A stretch of 64,000 bases of DNA from the NCBI GenBank assembly GCA_033816765.1, contig CM066292.1, forward strand, positions 3,410,001 to 3,474,000, read 5' to 3'. Positions 31,718-43,923 of the stretch are shown here, one piece after another; the first letter of the stretch is position 1; the number at the start of each line of letters is the position of its first letter. A model generated the notes under the pieces. The model saw nothing but the letters and a program-made list of their open reading frames with translations. It made no database searches and was not told the DNA's origin. The DNA is from Nothopassalora personata. Its lineage: Eukaryota; Ascomycota; Dothideomycetes; Mycosphaerellales; Mycosphaerellaceae. The translations under genes were made by a program, and so were the position numbers.

Positions 31718-33440
31718 ATGGCACAAGCAAAGTCTGCAGCAGCAAAATCGAACGGCGTGTCCCGGACCACACGATCAAATGCTTCAAAAACAAAGGTGCC
31801 TCTCAAGGCTCTGTCAGTAACCCTTCTGTCAGGTTTTCTTGGAAGTGGCAAGACCACACTTTTTGCAGGTATGCATGTTGCGAAGCATGATGTTGAGGTT
31901 TTACTGACACGACGATGCTATAGCACATCCTTCGAAGTGAACATGGACTTGACATCGCCGTGATCGTCAACGACATTGGAGTGTATGCATCCCCACCAAT
32001 TCCCCATTGCCTCGTACATACACTCACAGTGTCAACGTCGACGCAAATCTCATCCGCAACACACATAGAATGACCAAGACCGAAGAGAAAGTCATCACCC
32101 TTCAGAATGGCTGCATCTACTGTACTCTTCGTGGTGACCTCCTCAAACTCGTCCGTCTCGCCGAGATCGCCAAGTTTGACTACATCATCGTTGACATCAG
32201 CGAGCGAGAACAAGTTGCAGAGACCTTTGACTCACGTCTTGCTGAGCAGATAGTGAGATGGGAAATGTCGTTGAAGTCTTGACCACAGCACCCTCGCAAC
32301 TCTTCAACGACCGAAGGAGGCTGGCGGTGTTGAAAAATTGCACGGTCGAATACCACGTGTACCGTCATCGACGCCTTCACCATGTTTGACGACCTCGAGA
32401 CCACAGATCTGCTCTCCTCACTCTCTGACGATGTCACACCTGAAGATTAAAGGACTGTGTCAGATCTCATGGTTGACCAAATTGAGTTCGCGTATGTCAT
32501 TGTCCTGAACAAGATCGACAGGGTGGATGCAAACCTGCGAGAGCGGGTGAAGACTACCATCAAAAAGCTCGCGCCAAGACCATGGAGAGCAGCTACGCAA
32601 AGATTAATGTCAAGGAGATTGTCCATGCGGGCATGTTCAGCCTAGAAGTTGCACAGACTGGATATTGTTGGCTTCAAGACATTCAAGCTATGACTACACG
32701 CGAAGTCAGCGGGAGGAAGATGGTCACCCCGAAGCCTGGGACTGCAGAGTAAGTACCCATTGTCACACCAATCACGGCTACCGATGCTAACAGCGTCAGA
32801 TCGACAGTTCGCAACTTCGTCTACATCCGCCGACGTTCCTTCAACCCTCGCCGCCTCTTCGAACTCCTTCACGACAGATTTATCCTGTAACACCCCATCG
32901 CCGGACTGGATGAAGAGGACGCCAAGGACGAAGAAGATGACGAAGACATGAAAGACACTTCCGCCTCAAACTCCGAGGACTCCGACAACGAAACTAAAGA
33001 CAAAGACGCCAGCATGACAGCAGCCCCTCCCTCCCCTCCGACGCCGCCATCCTCTTCGACAACCGCGTCCATCCCCTCTTCGCCAAACTCTTCCGCTCCA
33101 ATGGAGATATCTGCCTCGCGACCCACCCCGGCCGCGCCGGAGAATGGTCCCAAGCTGGCGCTATGTTCATCCGCTCTGGCCGAAGGCCCTGGTTCTGCAC
33201 GATTGATCGCTCCGAGCGGAAGACTGGCACCGCTGGAACTGACCAAATGATTGAACATGACAAGAAGCAAGGTGGAAAAGGGAGTGATCGACGCCAGAGT
33301 TGTTTCATTGGAGAGAAGCTAGATGTCCCAGCGATCAGAAAAGTGCTGGATGAGTATTTGCTTAGTGATAAGGCCTGGAAGCTGTGGTGTAGGATTGTGG
33401 AGAAGGGAGCTGGGCCTAATGGGGCCAGTGAGGCGGAGAT
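31718..33440 (+). pseudogene. CobW/G3E-family GTPase (metal chaperone) pseudogene
   Basis: G3E GTPases of this type (ZNG1-like) deliver zinc or other metals to client enzymes. The gene starts MAQAKSAAAK at 31718 and the P-loop LLSGFLGSGKTT is intact. The frame then breaks in a run of T near 31858 just before an intron-like GTATGC...CTATAG segment. The family CxCC motif reads CIYC (32112-32123), its third Cys changed TGC to TAC. The switch region is shortened (IVDISEREQVAETF), frames change near 32270, and TAA stops a frame at 32448. The later Asn-Lys-Ile-Asp (VLNKIDRVDANLRERV) and C-terminal CobW_C block (RRPWFCTIDRS) are readable in pieces. Many small indels and stops: not functional. Confidence 0.85.
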
Positions 33441-33625
33441 GGGAAGCATCGTCTGCGGAGTCATGCTCTTGAATTTCATGCCCGATATCCCTTCATCGGC
33501 TCGCTTTCTGAACCGCGATGAGAGGATCGTCGCAGTGGAACGGATTGCTACGATCAACAAGAAGTCAAGAACCATCACTACAACTTCAACAAGTATCAGC
33601 TGTTAAGCCATTGAGAAGGGGATGC
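33440..33625 (+). pseudogene. Fragment of an MFS anion/allantoate-permease-like transporter
   Basis: The frame of the CobW-type pseudogene runs without a stop into sequence matching the central loop of fungal allantoate/pantothenate permease-family transporters: MPDIPSSARFLNRDERIVAVER, then after a one-base shift VKNHHYNFNKYQ. Only this ~55-residue piece is present. The in-phase joining with the previous pseudogene points to a deletion that fused two neighbours. Confidence 0.65.
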
Positions 33626-35358
33626 AAGACCTGACCGAACTGGACAAGCAAGGTTTCAAATTTAGTCTGTGGGCTTCTTCAAAGTCACCTCGTGTGCTCG
33701 TCAAGCCCGCCCTGACATATCAGCCCTCCACATGATGGGTCAGCTAAAATGCAATGCCGACCAAATTGTTCGCGCCGAGCCGTCTACAGCAACCCATGGC
33801 CCGCAGGTGGAGGAATACAAATCGGGAGGAATAGCAGGAAGAAATTGTCAGTCACTATCTGGTCTCGAACAACATGGCATTGGGCAAGAGTCATTCATTT
33901 GACAAGGATGACGATCAAGGCCTTGACATGATGACTTGCTCCTGCCTGGGTGGCGGTAAATTTGTCACTGTCAGAGTCAGACAACAGGGCCTCTTCAAGA
34001 AAGCGACAGTGCACACACGTCATTGCGAGGTATGTTCGCCGCCCTATGTGCATGCATTTCATCATCTGACTTGCTCAGAACTGTCGCAAGATGTCCAGTG
34101 CAGCATTCCTGAGCCTCCTCATGATCCGCACCTCAGGCCTCGACATTTCCGATCCAAAGGCCTTGCCTCGGTGAGGATCTATCGCGATAACAATTCGCTC
34201 AGCGGACGAACGGTACTACAATCCTTCTGGTCGGATTGTGGTCGTTCTGCAGCCTGTGCAAGTGAGAGCGAACCACGATTGTCTTTCATTGCTCTTGGCC
34301 TGTTGTCGAAGATGCCACGGCCAGGATCTGAACTGTTCACTGCTCACCGCCAGGACTGGGTCAAGCCATTGACGTCCGAAGCAACGCAATACCAGTTTGC
34401 TGGTGAGGTGATGCAGCATGCGGCGCCGTTGTTGCATTGATGGGAAGGGTGTTCAAGTTCGCTCAATGGCTGGTCCGAAAAACATGGTCGGTATCGATGT
34501 GTATCCGATCGAAACAGGTACGGCAACGATGGATCGAATAGGACCAGATCCTGTAGTTGCAACTGTCTTCAATGCCACTTCGTGCTCTGATGCACCTGTG
34601 CTCCGGATGCGCGACCTGATCTCACATCACCGAGTACATGGCTTGGTCGATCATCTTGGCCAACGAGCTTTTCCCCCGTCTCTTACACACCATCCTTTCC
34701 ATCTCGCAAATGGCTCAACGGAAAGACGGAAGGCAAAAAGTTGTTTGCCATTCTGACAACGGCCTGCGAACCTCATCCGAATCCGTCGCCGTTGCATCAA
34801 CCCGTCACCCGGCCCGTCGATTCGGCAGCCACCCACCCAAGCCTCACACAAAACGGTGAAGCAACAACGCATGAAAAGTGCAATCTCCCGCCCACACCAA
34901 CCGTCGTGGCAGAACAGATCTTCAGCTGGAGAATGGCAGGTGCGACCATCTTGAGACAACTTTCTGCTCACAATTGTCGCACCAGCCAGCGTGACATCCG
35001 CGGTACAAAGCATTTGTATACCATACCCACGGTACCAGGCACCCGGTCCGTCTTCTCCAGCATGTCTGCCCTTTGGGCGTTCTTCTGTGCGAGGTCGGGA
35101 CGCTGGGGTTTTAGTGTGGAATGTAGTATGTCTTGCCCATGATATTCTAGCCAGAAGGTCCACCAGGCATGTGAACTTTTGGACGAATGGCTGGTCTGTT
35201 GGCCAGTTCCTACCTGACCTGCTTTCCAGCCCTTGCATGCCTTGCAAGCCAAGCTTTTCGTTCTTGTGCAGCGATATCAAAACGCAGTGCTTCGACGCTC
35301 GACGGAACAGACTGAGTCTTCTGCATTCATAGCAGAGAGAAGAGCTTGTGGTTTCGTC
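33626..35358. other. Decayed sequence, no recognisable gene
   Basis: Host-like GC content with many mid-length open stretches (up to 238 codons on the minus strand at 34651-35367 and 188 on the plus strand at 33874-34440), none with a recognisable motif. They overlap on both strands, so they cannot all be real. Given broken genes on both sides I read it as decayed coding DNA plus the chitinase promoter. Confidence 0.4.
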
Positions 35359-36896
<1,538 letters not shown>

Positions 36897-37863
36897 CGCG
36901 TGGCTCGTTTGACGAAAGATCACCTGGAAGTCCAAGGATTGTGGGCAACTGCAACTGCATGATATCGGCATTAGCATGTACTTATGAGATATACTCAATG
37001 GTGATGATGACATGAAGACATGATACTCAACCTTGGTCCTGCTTGTTCCTGTCTAGACCCCGAGTACCAGATGATCGGTTCGCAAGTACACACAAGGGAT
37101 ACATCGGAGGTACCGGTACAGATTGATGTTTCAGAAACTCCTTGTCGAACTCACTTTACCCGAGGAGACAGTATGTGCACATAGAGCCTGCGGCTGCTCG
37201 TTGTAATGTTCGCGATACCATAACATGTGCTGTCAAGTTGCTCATCGACCTGGCTCTCCCAAATCGAGCAGCATCTTCAGTGGATTGATAATATTTGCAT
37301 CAATGAAGCCGGTGACTTTGTCCCACACAACCCGCATGGCGCTTGGAAGCGCGGTCATTTGAGGCGAATCGCTGAGGAACCACGCAGCAGTATGCCCTTT
37401 GCAAATTATAGCTCAATGGAAAGAGCAGGACGCGGCGATTTGTATGTTGCAAGTTTCTTATAATATAGTCGTAATCTGCGGTGTATAAGATCAATCGCGG
37501 TTGCGAAGCTGTCCCGATTATTTTGTCCCCCAGGAGTGAGGGCCTACATGTTCACCACCTCGATTGCCTGGAGGTGCTGCGCCATTCGGCAAGCCATTGT
37601 TGGCACCACCACGGTCATCGGCATTAGTACCGCCTGGCAAAAAGGAAGGAAGATCCCATTCCCATGGCGTTATGAGTCAGTGCCGCAGTTGTCATTCCGT
37701 ACAAGCCGCCACCAACACGAGAGTCCGTCAAAGTCAGGGCTCTGACGACCCGCAGCTACTCAAGACATAGCTGTTCGTAAGTTTCGTCAATCGTGGTCCA
37801 TCTTCTGTGAATCGCAACTCACAGCCCTCTGACCTGCCTAAGCCGGCACATCAGGTACGTGTG
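36897..37863. other. Intergenic, no supported gene
   Basis: Downstream of the chitinase gene. Short open stretches only, no recognisable motifs. AT-leaning. Confidence 0.5.
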
Positions 37864-38640
37864 TCACGCGCCATGGAACAAGTCCATCGCAAGATTCTGG
37901 CGGTTAAATTGCTCAGTACCAACATTTTCTTGCATCACTCGCAGTTCATGGATGATCTCCAGCATATTGTCGAAATTACGCATAGAGCGAGACGTCTCCA
38001 GGCTTGCCGAGAAGGGTATGTTGAACCTCGCGACTGGAGCATTGTGCTGCAAGTCTGGAGTAAGGAGATAATAGTGATGTAGTTGCTGGATTGTGTATTC
38101 GAGCGAGTTCGCAATCGCGTCCGGTAGAGGATTATTCTCAAATAGAGCGACGTCGGGGTGATGCCTGCTTGTTCCGGGTCTTCCAGAGTTTGGCCAGCGA
38201 TCGCAATTCAATTCTGAAGTTGTTTGACCAGTTCAAGACGGTATCCCTGACGGCTCACTTACATATGTTGCACAGCTCGTTGTCAACAAGAATGCTGCTT
38301 CGGAGAAGGACGACCCGTTTGCTTCATCGAACATGCTGGATAGTTCTGCCCCATCGGACAGCTGATTATGAATGTGAACCAGGACTGCTCGCATCTTGTA
38401 GGCTGTCGAAGCTTCTCTCCTCCGTGCATGATAGCAGTGGTGTCTTCCTCAATCCTGCCAACCGTGCGGTCTTGGCACAGCTGTCCACAGAGCTCAATGG
38501 GGCATTTCTTCGTGAGACCTGGACTGGGTTCACACCAGAGCCTTGACACATGAATGACAGCGATGCGACCAACCTCATCGCAGCATGTTGCCTTTTCCAT
38601 CACGATAAACCGAGTGTCTCTCTTCTCTACATTCACCCGG
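37864..38640 (-). pseudogene. Decayed unrecognised minus-strand gene
   Basis: Minus-strand sequence reads as protein in two blocks. 38263-38420 contains VLVHIHNQLSDGAELSSMF and FSEAAFLLTTSCATY. After an intron-like segment at 38214-38262 (GTAAGT...TTCAG), 37864-38211 contains SLEYTIQQLHHYYLLTPDLQ and NMLEIIHELRVMQEN before a stop. Joining at the intron leaves the two blocks out of phase or creates a TAA, and upstream frames are broken, so I call it a pseudogene. The family is not recognised. Confidence 0.4.
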
Positions 38641-38962
38641 AAAACAGGCTAAAGACACTACCCGAGCCCTTGGCGGAGTCCAGCGTACCGTCTCCAGACC
38701 AGCTAAGTCGCATGCCAAGAAGCGAAGTACTTGAGACAACGACAGCACTCTATACAGTCTGCTGGTAAGGATGGCTTGGGTAGCATACTAAGCAGTGGGA
38801 ACGCGGGCCTGCATTCCTCGCCTCCTCGCGTGCAGCCGACATGATCGGCCACATGGCCAACAATGCGGAGTGCATGCAGCTCATGGCAGTTCGGGATCGT
38901 TGTATATATTCATGGTTCTTGTCTTTGATGGTCGTAGGCAGGTGAATGCTCCACTATTCAAT

Positions 38963-39643
38963 ATGAAGCTCTCCCAAGTAGAAGGAGCGGATCCAGTCCT
39001 TACTCGCGCCATCGCCGATGATGAGGTACGATGGTGGAAGAAACCCAACCTGCGATACTTGTATCTCTTCCTCTTCCCGACTTGTATGGGCATCGAAATC
39101 ACCAGCGGCTTCGACAGTCAAATCATCAATGCCGTCCAGATCGTGGATCCATGGCAAGAGTACTTTGGCGAGCCGGAAGGTGCACTTCTCGGAATTATTG
39201 GTGCGATGTACAGCTTGGGCGCCATCTGTTCGCTGCCATTCATTCCCATTGTCAACCAGCATCTAGGCCGTCGGTGGTCGATTTTCCTCGGCAGCTGGGT
39301 CATGGTCATTGGTGCCATCATTCAGTGCACAGCACAACATGTCGGCATGTATCTGGCTGCTCGCTGGCTGCTGGGCTTCGGCATCCCGACATGTATCATC
39401 TCTGGTGCCGCGATGCTAGGAGAGCTTGGATATCCAAAGGAGCGGCCTATCCTTACATCGCTGTTCAACGCGAGCTACTTCATCGGCGCCATCACTGCGG
39501 CTGGTATCACTTTTGGAACTCAATCTCTAGCGCCCTCGGACTGGTCGTGGCGGGTGCCGTCGCTTCTGCAGGCTGTACCTTCCTTCATTCAGATCTTGCT
39601 AATCTTGTGGGTCGTTGTTTCATGTGGTTTTGGGTCAAGCTGA
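38963..39643 (+). pseudogene. N-terminal half of an MFS sugar transporter, truncated
   Basis: ATG at 38963 starts a typical fungal hexose/lactose-permease-like protein: cytoplasmic start (MKLSQVEGADP), TM1 with GFDSQIINAVQ, then the family motif NQHLGRRWSIFLGSW (the GRR signature), further helices (LAARWLLGFGIPTCI) and the linker PSDWSWRVPSLLQAVPSF. The match ends at ILLILW near 39615 and the frame stops at 39641-39643. The usual central loop and TM7-12 are absent: the convergent thymidylate kinase gene ends only 78 bp later. A deletion therefore removed the C-terminal half. Not expected to transport. Confidence 0.8.
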
Positions 39644-39720
39644 TTTCCTCTAGCCTAGCTGTTGGTTTATTCGATTTCGTTGATTGTATCAAAATTAGTG
39701 GATCCAGCTTCTCACATGGT

Positions 39721-40404
39721 TCACCAAGGCTTGATGAGTCTCAGAGGCGCTCGTTGCACAGCGGCACTGACATGGAGGCATCGAGCGATGACTATCTGCT
39801 GAATGTTGGCTTCCACATCCTCTACGGTGCCGCCGGCATCGATCACCACCATGTCTTCGAGTTCGTCAGGGTGAGTGCGCATCTCAGCAAACAGATTCCG
39901 GACTCTGTCTTGCAACTCCTGCTTCTCATATCGCTCCGTCCCAAATCCACCACGCTTCGCAGCATCTTCCGCGGAGATATCCAGAAAGAGGCAAAGATCA
40001 GGTCTTGGCAGGCCAACTTCCATGTGCCTGCACCACGCGAGGTCCATTGTAGGATTCTGCTTAGCGGCAGAATAGACACAGCCTGAGTAGTAGTAGCGAT
40101 CAATGACGACGTCAGTGCCCGAAGCAATGAGTTGTCGAATGCGCTCGCTGGCTTCCCATCTGTTGGCGGAGAAGAGGAGATGGATAGCATGATCTTCTTG
40201 CTGTGTCGCGCCTTGAAGATAGCTGTTGATCATTTGACCGACCATTGTGGTCCTGTCGGGAAAACGCATGCGCCATGGAGAACGATTTTGCTTGTCTCGC
40301 AGCCAAGTGACCAATTTCTCGCATTGAGTGCTTTTGCCTGACCGGTCCAGGCCTTCAACGACGATGAGACATCCTCTTCTCACGCTCTGCTGTTCTTGCG
40401 CCAT
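39721..40404 (-). CDS. CDC8: Thymidylate kinase (dTMP kinase)
   Basis: Phosphorylates dTMP to dTDP for DNA synthesis. Minus strand, ATG at 40404 (the TTG four codons upstream is not used here), 227 aa, a single exon of the usual length. P-loop GLDRSGKST at residues 18-26, the substrate-loop FPDRTT at about 48-53, DRYYYSG with the conserved Asp-Arg at 102-103, and the lid region RGGFGTERYEKQ. All catalytic elements are present. It is divergent to QTRT2 with 202 bp between starts. Confidence 0.93.
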   Translation of the reverse strand: MAQEQQSVRRGCLIVVEGLDRSGKSTQCEKLVTWLRDKQNRSPWRMRFPDRTTMVGQMINSYLQGATQQEDHAIHLLFSANRWEASERIRQLIASGTDVVIDRYYYSGCVYSAAKQNPTMDLAWCRHMEVGLPRPDLCLFLDISAEDAAKRGGFGTERYEKQELQDRVRNLFAEMRTHPDELEDMVVIDAGGTVEDVEANIQQIVIARCLHVSAAVQRAPLRLIKPW

Positions 40405-40606
40405 GACGGAGTCCAAAATCTGGGCGAATTAATATGGTGTCATGGACGGCAAGAGTGGCCTTATTTATCTCTCGGCGGATCTTGCAAGGTTTGAGCTTGC
40501 AGCGATAGCCACATGTAACTAGTTCTAGCCGCATCGACGACCACAATTGCACTCAACAGTGTCACATGTCAGACGGAATCTTGACCTACACGCCTCGATA
40601 CCAACG
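40405..40606. promoter_or_regulatory. Shared divergent promoter, thymidylate kinase and QTRT2
   Basis: 202 bp between the two ATGs. Contains an AATTAATATGG stretch near 40428-40438; no clear regulator site was recognised. Confidence 0.6.
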
Positions 40607-42144
40607 ATGAACGGCCACGCCAACGGGAAGCTCTCCCAGCTCCCAGACGAGATGTTCGGCATCATCAAAGCCACCGCCCAGACCTTTGGACCTCGTCTAG
40701 GCCGACTCGCATTACCCGGTAGACAGGTGATTGACACGCCTCACTATCTCGGCAACACCTCACGTGGTGTCGTGCCGCACATCACTCAGGACACCTTCGT
40801 TCGAGACACGAACATCAACAGCGTCTATGTCGCTCTCGAAGACTGTACGTGAGCTGTCAGTGCGAGTACCACGCCTGCTGACCAGCATGCTCACAGCTGC
40901 TACATAGTCATTGAGAAGGCTCCACGAGATACGCCGCCTCTGTATAAGTTTCGTTCGCCGGATGGAGCCTCCGCGCTGAGACGGTTCATTGCTTTGCCGG
41001 AAGATACATTACTTGTGCTGGGAGCCAGACGAACACCGCCGGTCGTGGCTCCACCTGCGAATTCAAATACCGATAAGACAGTTGCGATAGGCACATCCGT
41101 GGGATTCAGGACGCTCCCCGCCGAGGGCTATGCAGATGGCGCGGAAAATGTGGGAGCGGACATTGTAGTTGGGCTGGGCGACATACCATACGGACGAGCA
41201 CTGGGCAACAAGAGAATTGAGAAAGCGACGGATCGCAATATAGCATGGCTGCAGCACCACATCACTCTGCGCAAGGATGGGGAGGTCAGAGAACGGGCCA
41301 ATCTCTTTGCGTCTCTGCTACCAGTAACCTGCGCCAAGCAGCAGTACTACGTTGACAAGATCGAGGAACTTATCGACGTTGTATCTGGCCTGGCCATTCA
41401 TGACCTGAGCTCGCTCGAAGACCTCCCGGATTCCATAGTGCACCTCCCTCGGCTGGGCTTCACGGAGCCTTCCACTCCGCACGATGTGCTGAGGCAAGTC
41501 AGCCTAGGCCTAGACGTCTTCACAATACCCTTCATCACAGCTGCGACGGATGCAGGGATTGCACTGGACTTCAGCTTTCCGACGAAGAAGGAACGCACCT
41601 CGCACGCAAGGAATCCTACAGCGTTGGGTGTGGACATGTGGTCACCGACGCATGCGGTTGACGTGTCACCACTATCAGCACGATGTCAGTGCTACGCATG
41701 CACCAATCACCACAGAGCATACCTTCACCACTTACTGGCCGCGAAGGAAATGCTTGGATGGGTACTTCTGCAGATCCACAATCACCATGTTATGGATCTC
41801 TTCTTCGAGGACATCCGAAGGAGTATTGCCAATAGCAACTTTGAGGAAGATGTGGTCGCATTCAGCAAGGCTTATGAAAGCAGTTTGCCCGAAAAGACTG
41901 GTCAAGGCCCCAGGTACGCCTTGTCTCCTCACAATGTCCCTACCGATACTGACACAACTACAGGATCCGAGGCTACCAGTCTAGAGCTGAAGGACCGGGC
42001 GAACCAAAGAAGAACAAAGCCCCTTACAGCTCCCTCAACGATGCGAAAGAAAAGTTCGCCGAAGCCACGCTACCAAGCAGAGACGAGGCAGTGGCAGGTG
42101 CCGACGGTCTTGAAGCTCAAGGCTTCGCTGCTAAACAGGAATGA
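40607..42144 (+). CDS. QTRT2: Queuine tRNA-ribosyltransferase accessory subunit
   Basis: Partner of QTRT1 in the eukaryotic heterodimer that swaps guanine-34 for queuine in GUN-anticodon tRNAs. Exons 40607-40844, 40908-41913 and 41964-42144; introns 63 and 50 bp. 474 aa. The N-terminus has TPHYLGNTSRGVVPHIT, as in QTRT2. The zinc site is Cys339-x-Cys341-x2-Cys344-x25-His370 (CQCYACTNHHRAYLHH ... H370). The first exon junction restores ALED-F-IEKAP. The third exon (IRGYQSRAEGPGEP) replaces an unspliced read-through in another frame. The start MNGHANGKLSQLPDE matches the family. Neighbours are unrelated housekeeping genes. Confidence 0.9.
40845..40907 (+). other. Intron 1 of QTRT2
   Basis: GTACGTG...CTACATAG, 63 bp; unspliced reading stops at 40850. 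A CTGAC branch-like motif lies near 40879. Confidence 0.85.
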
Positions 42145-42248
42145 GCATATAGCAGGTTCTATACATCTATTTGCCGTCGTCATTACTTCCAGCTGAACAG
42201 ACCAGTCCACAGCCTCGTGAACGATAACGTCGACTTCGAAGGTTGATA

Positions 42249-43202
42249 CTAAGATCCCTCCCACGCATTTGCCGCGCCCTCTAGATCATCACAATTTAAC
42301 AGATCAGCACCAGCGTCCCATAGCACTCTCCAAATGCCATTACGTGTGCCAACAGGCCACAATGGTTGATCCCAGTACCTCACACCAATACCTTTGCCAT
42401 GCGCAACAGCAATCTGGCTCTCCAAGAGTGCCTGCTGCGTAGCATTCAATGCCGCACTTCTGACAGTCCCGAACTGGCTCGAGAAGCTGACGCTCGCGAT
42501 CGGGGAAACATCAGAGGTGATGTTGGAGAAGGTGCTGTTCAGCGTCGCCAACGGTGCATCGTAAAAGTAATCCCTCGGCGACACGCCCTGAACTAGGTTC
42601 AGCGGCGTATTCCCCGTCCCAATCACAGTGACAGGCCCAGCCGTAACACCACCAGCCGAGCCATTAAACGTCGTGAGATATCCCGCATCCCTCAAAGGCT
42701 GCAACGCCTGAATCACCGCAGGCCACGTCGTAGCCCCATCCGTCTTCACATCCACGAACAAGTACAACGTCTGCCCTGCACTCGAATCGTACACTCCATT
42801 CTTCGTAGGCCCTCCCGTGACGAAACTGCTGTTCGGATTCTGCGCCCTTAGCACTCTCAAGATCGGCTGAAGGTACAGGCTGTCCAAGGTCCTCTCGCTC
42901 TTCAGCGCAGATTGCTCGTGCCCGATGTAGAGGGTCCCGTTGTAGAGCCAGACGTCCGCTTCGACGCTTATGGCGCCTACGGAGAGGGCGGAGTAGAAGG
43001 GGATCGGGCGCCAGTAGTCGTTGTGGGAGTGGAGGCCTTTGGGGATTATTCCTTGGGTCAGGTCGGTGGGGTAGGTGGATTGTGCGCCTGGTTGGGCGTT
43101 GGAGAGGATCTTTTGGAGAGGCTGCGAGAGGGGTATGTCGGATTGGGCGGTGGTGAGTCGCAGGGCCGAGAGGGCTGTGGTTAGGGGGGTGGTGATGCGC
43201 AT
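42249..43202 (-). CDS. AIM6-like secreted PLC-type phosphodiesterase family protein
   Basis: Single-exon minus-strand gene, ATG at 43202, 317 aa. The first ~20 residues form a signal peptide (TTALSALRLTTAQS). The hallmarks of the AIM6 (altered inheritance of mitochondria 6) family, which adopts a PLC-like TIM barrel, are present: HSHNDYWRPIPF with the His-Asn-Asp, GAISVEADVWLYNG with the Glu-x-Asp, and HEQSAL. The C-terminal part has GIGVRYWDQPLWP and WDAGADLLNCDDLEGA. Substrate and biological role are unknown in the family. It ends 104 bp from the convergent QTRT2 stop. Confidence 0.85.
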   Translation of the reverse strand: MRITTPLTTALSALRLTTAQSDIPLSQPLQKILSNAQPGAQSTYPTDLTQGIIPKGLHSHNDYWRPIPFYSALSVGAISVEADVWLYNGTLYIGHEQSALKSERTLDSLYLQPILRVLRAQNPNSSFVTGGPTKNGVYDSSAGQTLYLFVDVKTDGATTWPAVIQALQPLRDAGYLTTFNGSAGGVTAGPVTVIGTGNTPLNLVQGVSPRDYFYDAPLATLNSTFSNITSDVSPIASVSFSSQFGTVRSAALNATQQALLESQIAVAHGKGIGVRYWDQPLWPVGTRNGIWRVLWDAGADLLNCDDLEGAANAWEGS

Positions 43203-43923
43203 GGTAGGAGATGTGACGGGAAGAGATGGGGGTGGAAGTTGTACTATTGGGGATGTGTCCTTACATTTTGTGTTGGGGAGTGTGGTCCTGCGATGACGAA
43301 TGGGTTGAGGGACAGATGGAGAAGGTGCTCACGATGGCTGCTGCTCTGCTCCAATGGCAGGACGCACGTGTGTGGTGGTGTTGCTAGCCACGTTCTGTGA
43401 ATCCTAATCTAATCCTCATGCAGATATCTATACAAGGGTCCGTGCCACTCGAAGCGGGAATTGATGGTACAGTACATATACGCCCTCATTGTCATTGGTA
43501 AAACGTTGGACCTAGGAGAAGGAAGTAATCAGCGCATCTCTGCTTGGCCACCGTCCATGGTATGTAAGATACCAGCTTGCTGAAGTTGTCATAACAGGCA
43601 AATGCACCTTCTCCATAACGCTGCTTCACTTCATCGCAACTCTGAGATCAAGTCGGGACTGCACATTGCACGAAGCGCTCTATACACGTAGTGTGACATG
43701 TGGATCGTGCCTTCTGTGGTGATTCTACGAAGCACAATGCTAGATCCTGCCCGATTGATTTGTTTGCCGACGAAGGTAGGTGATCATGCGAGACCCCAAG
43801 TTGGGCCAAAGGACAAAGTGATGCATAGCGGCGGGAATAAATAACTGGAAAGCACCTCATCTCGTAATCTCGACACATGTCCTCTCGGAGCATACCTCAC
43901 ACATCCAGATACAATAAACAGCC
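43203..43923. promoter_or_regulatory. Intergenic region between divergent genes
   Basis: 721 bp between the AIM6-like start (43202, minus) and the nucleotidyltransferase-like start (43924, plus). No gene seen. An AATAAATAACTGG stretch near 43834 may serve as a core promoter for the plus-strand gene. Confidence 0.5.

Noticed and set aside
39031..40086. Plus-strand frame of 351 codons across the sugar transporter and thymidylate kinase genes
   Set aside because: A shifted reading of the transporter joined to the antisense of the kinase; both real genes are clear in other frames.
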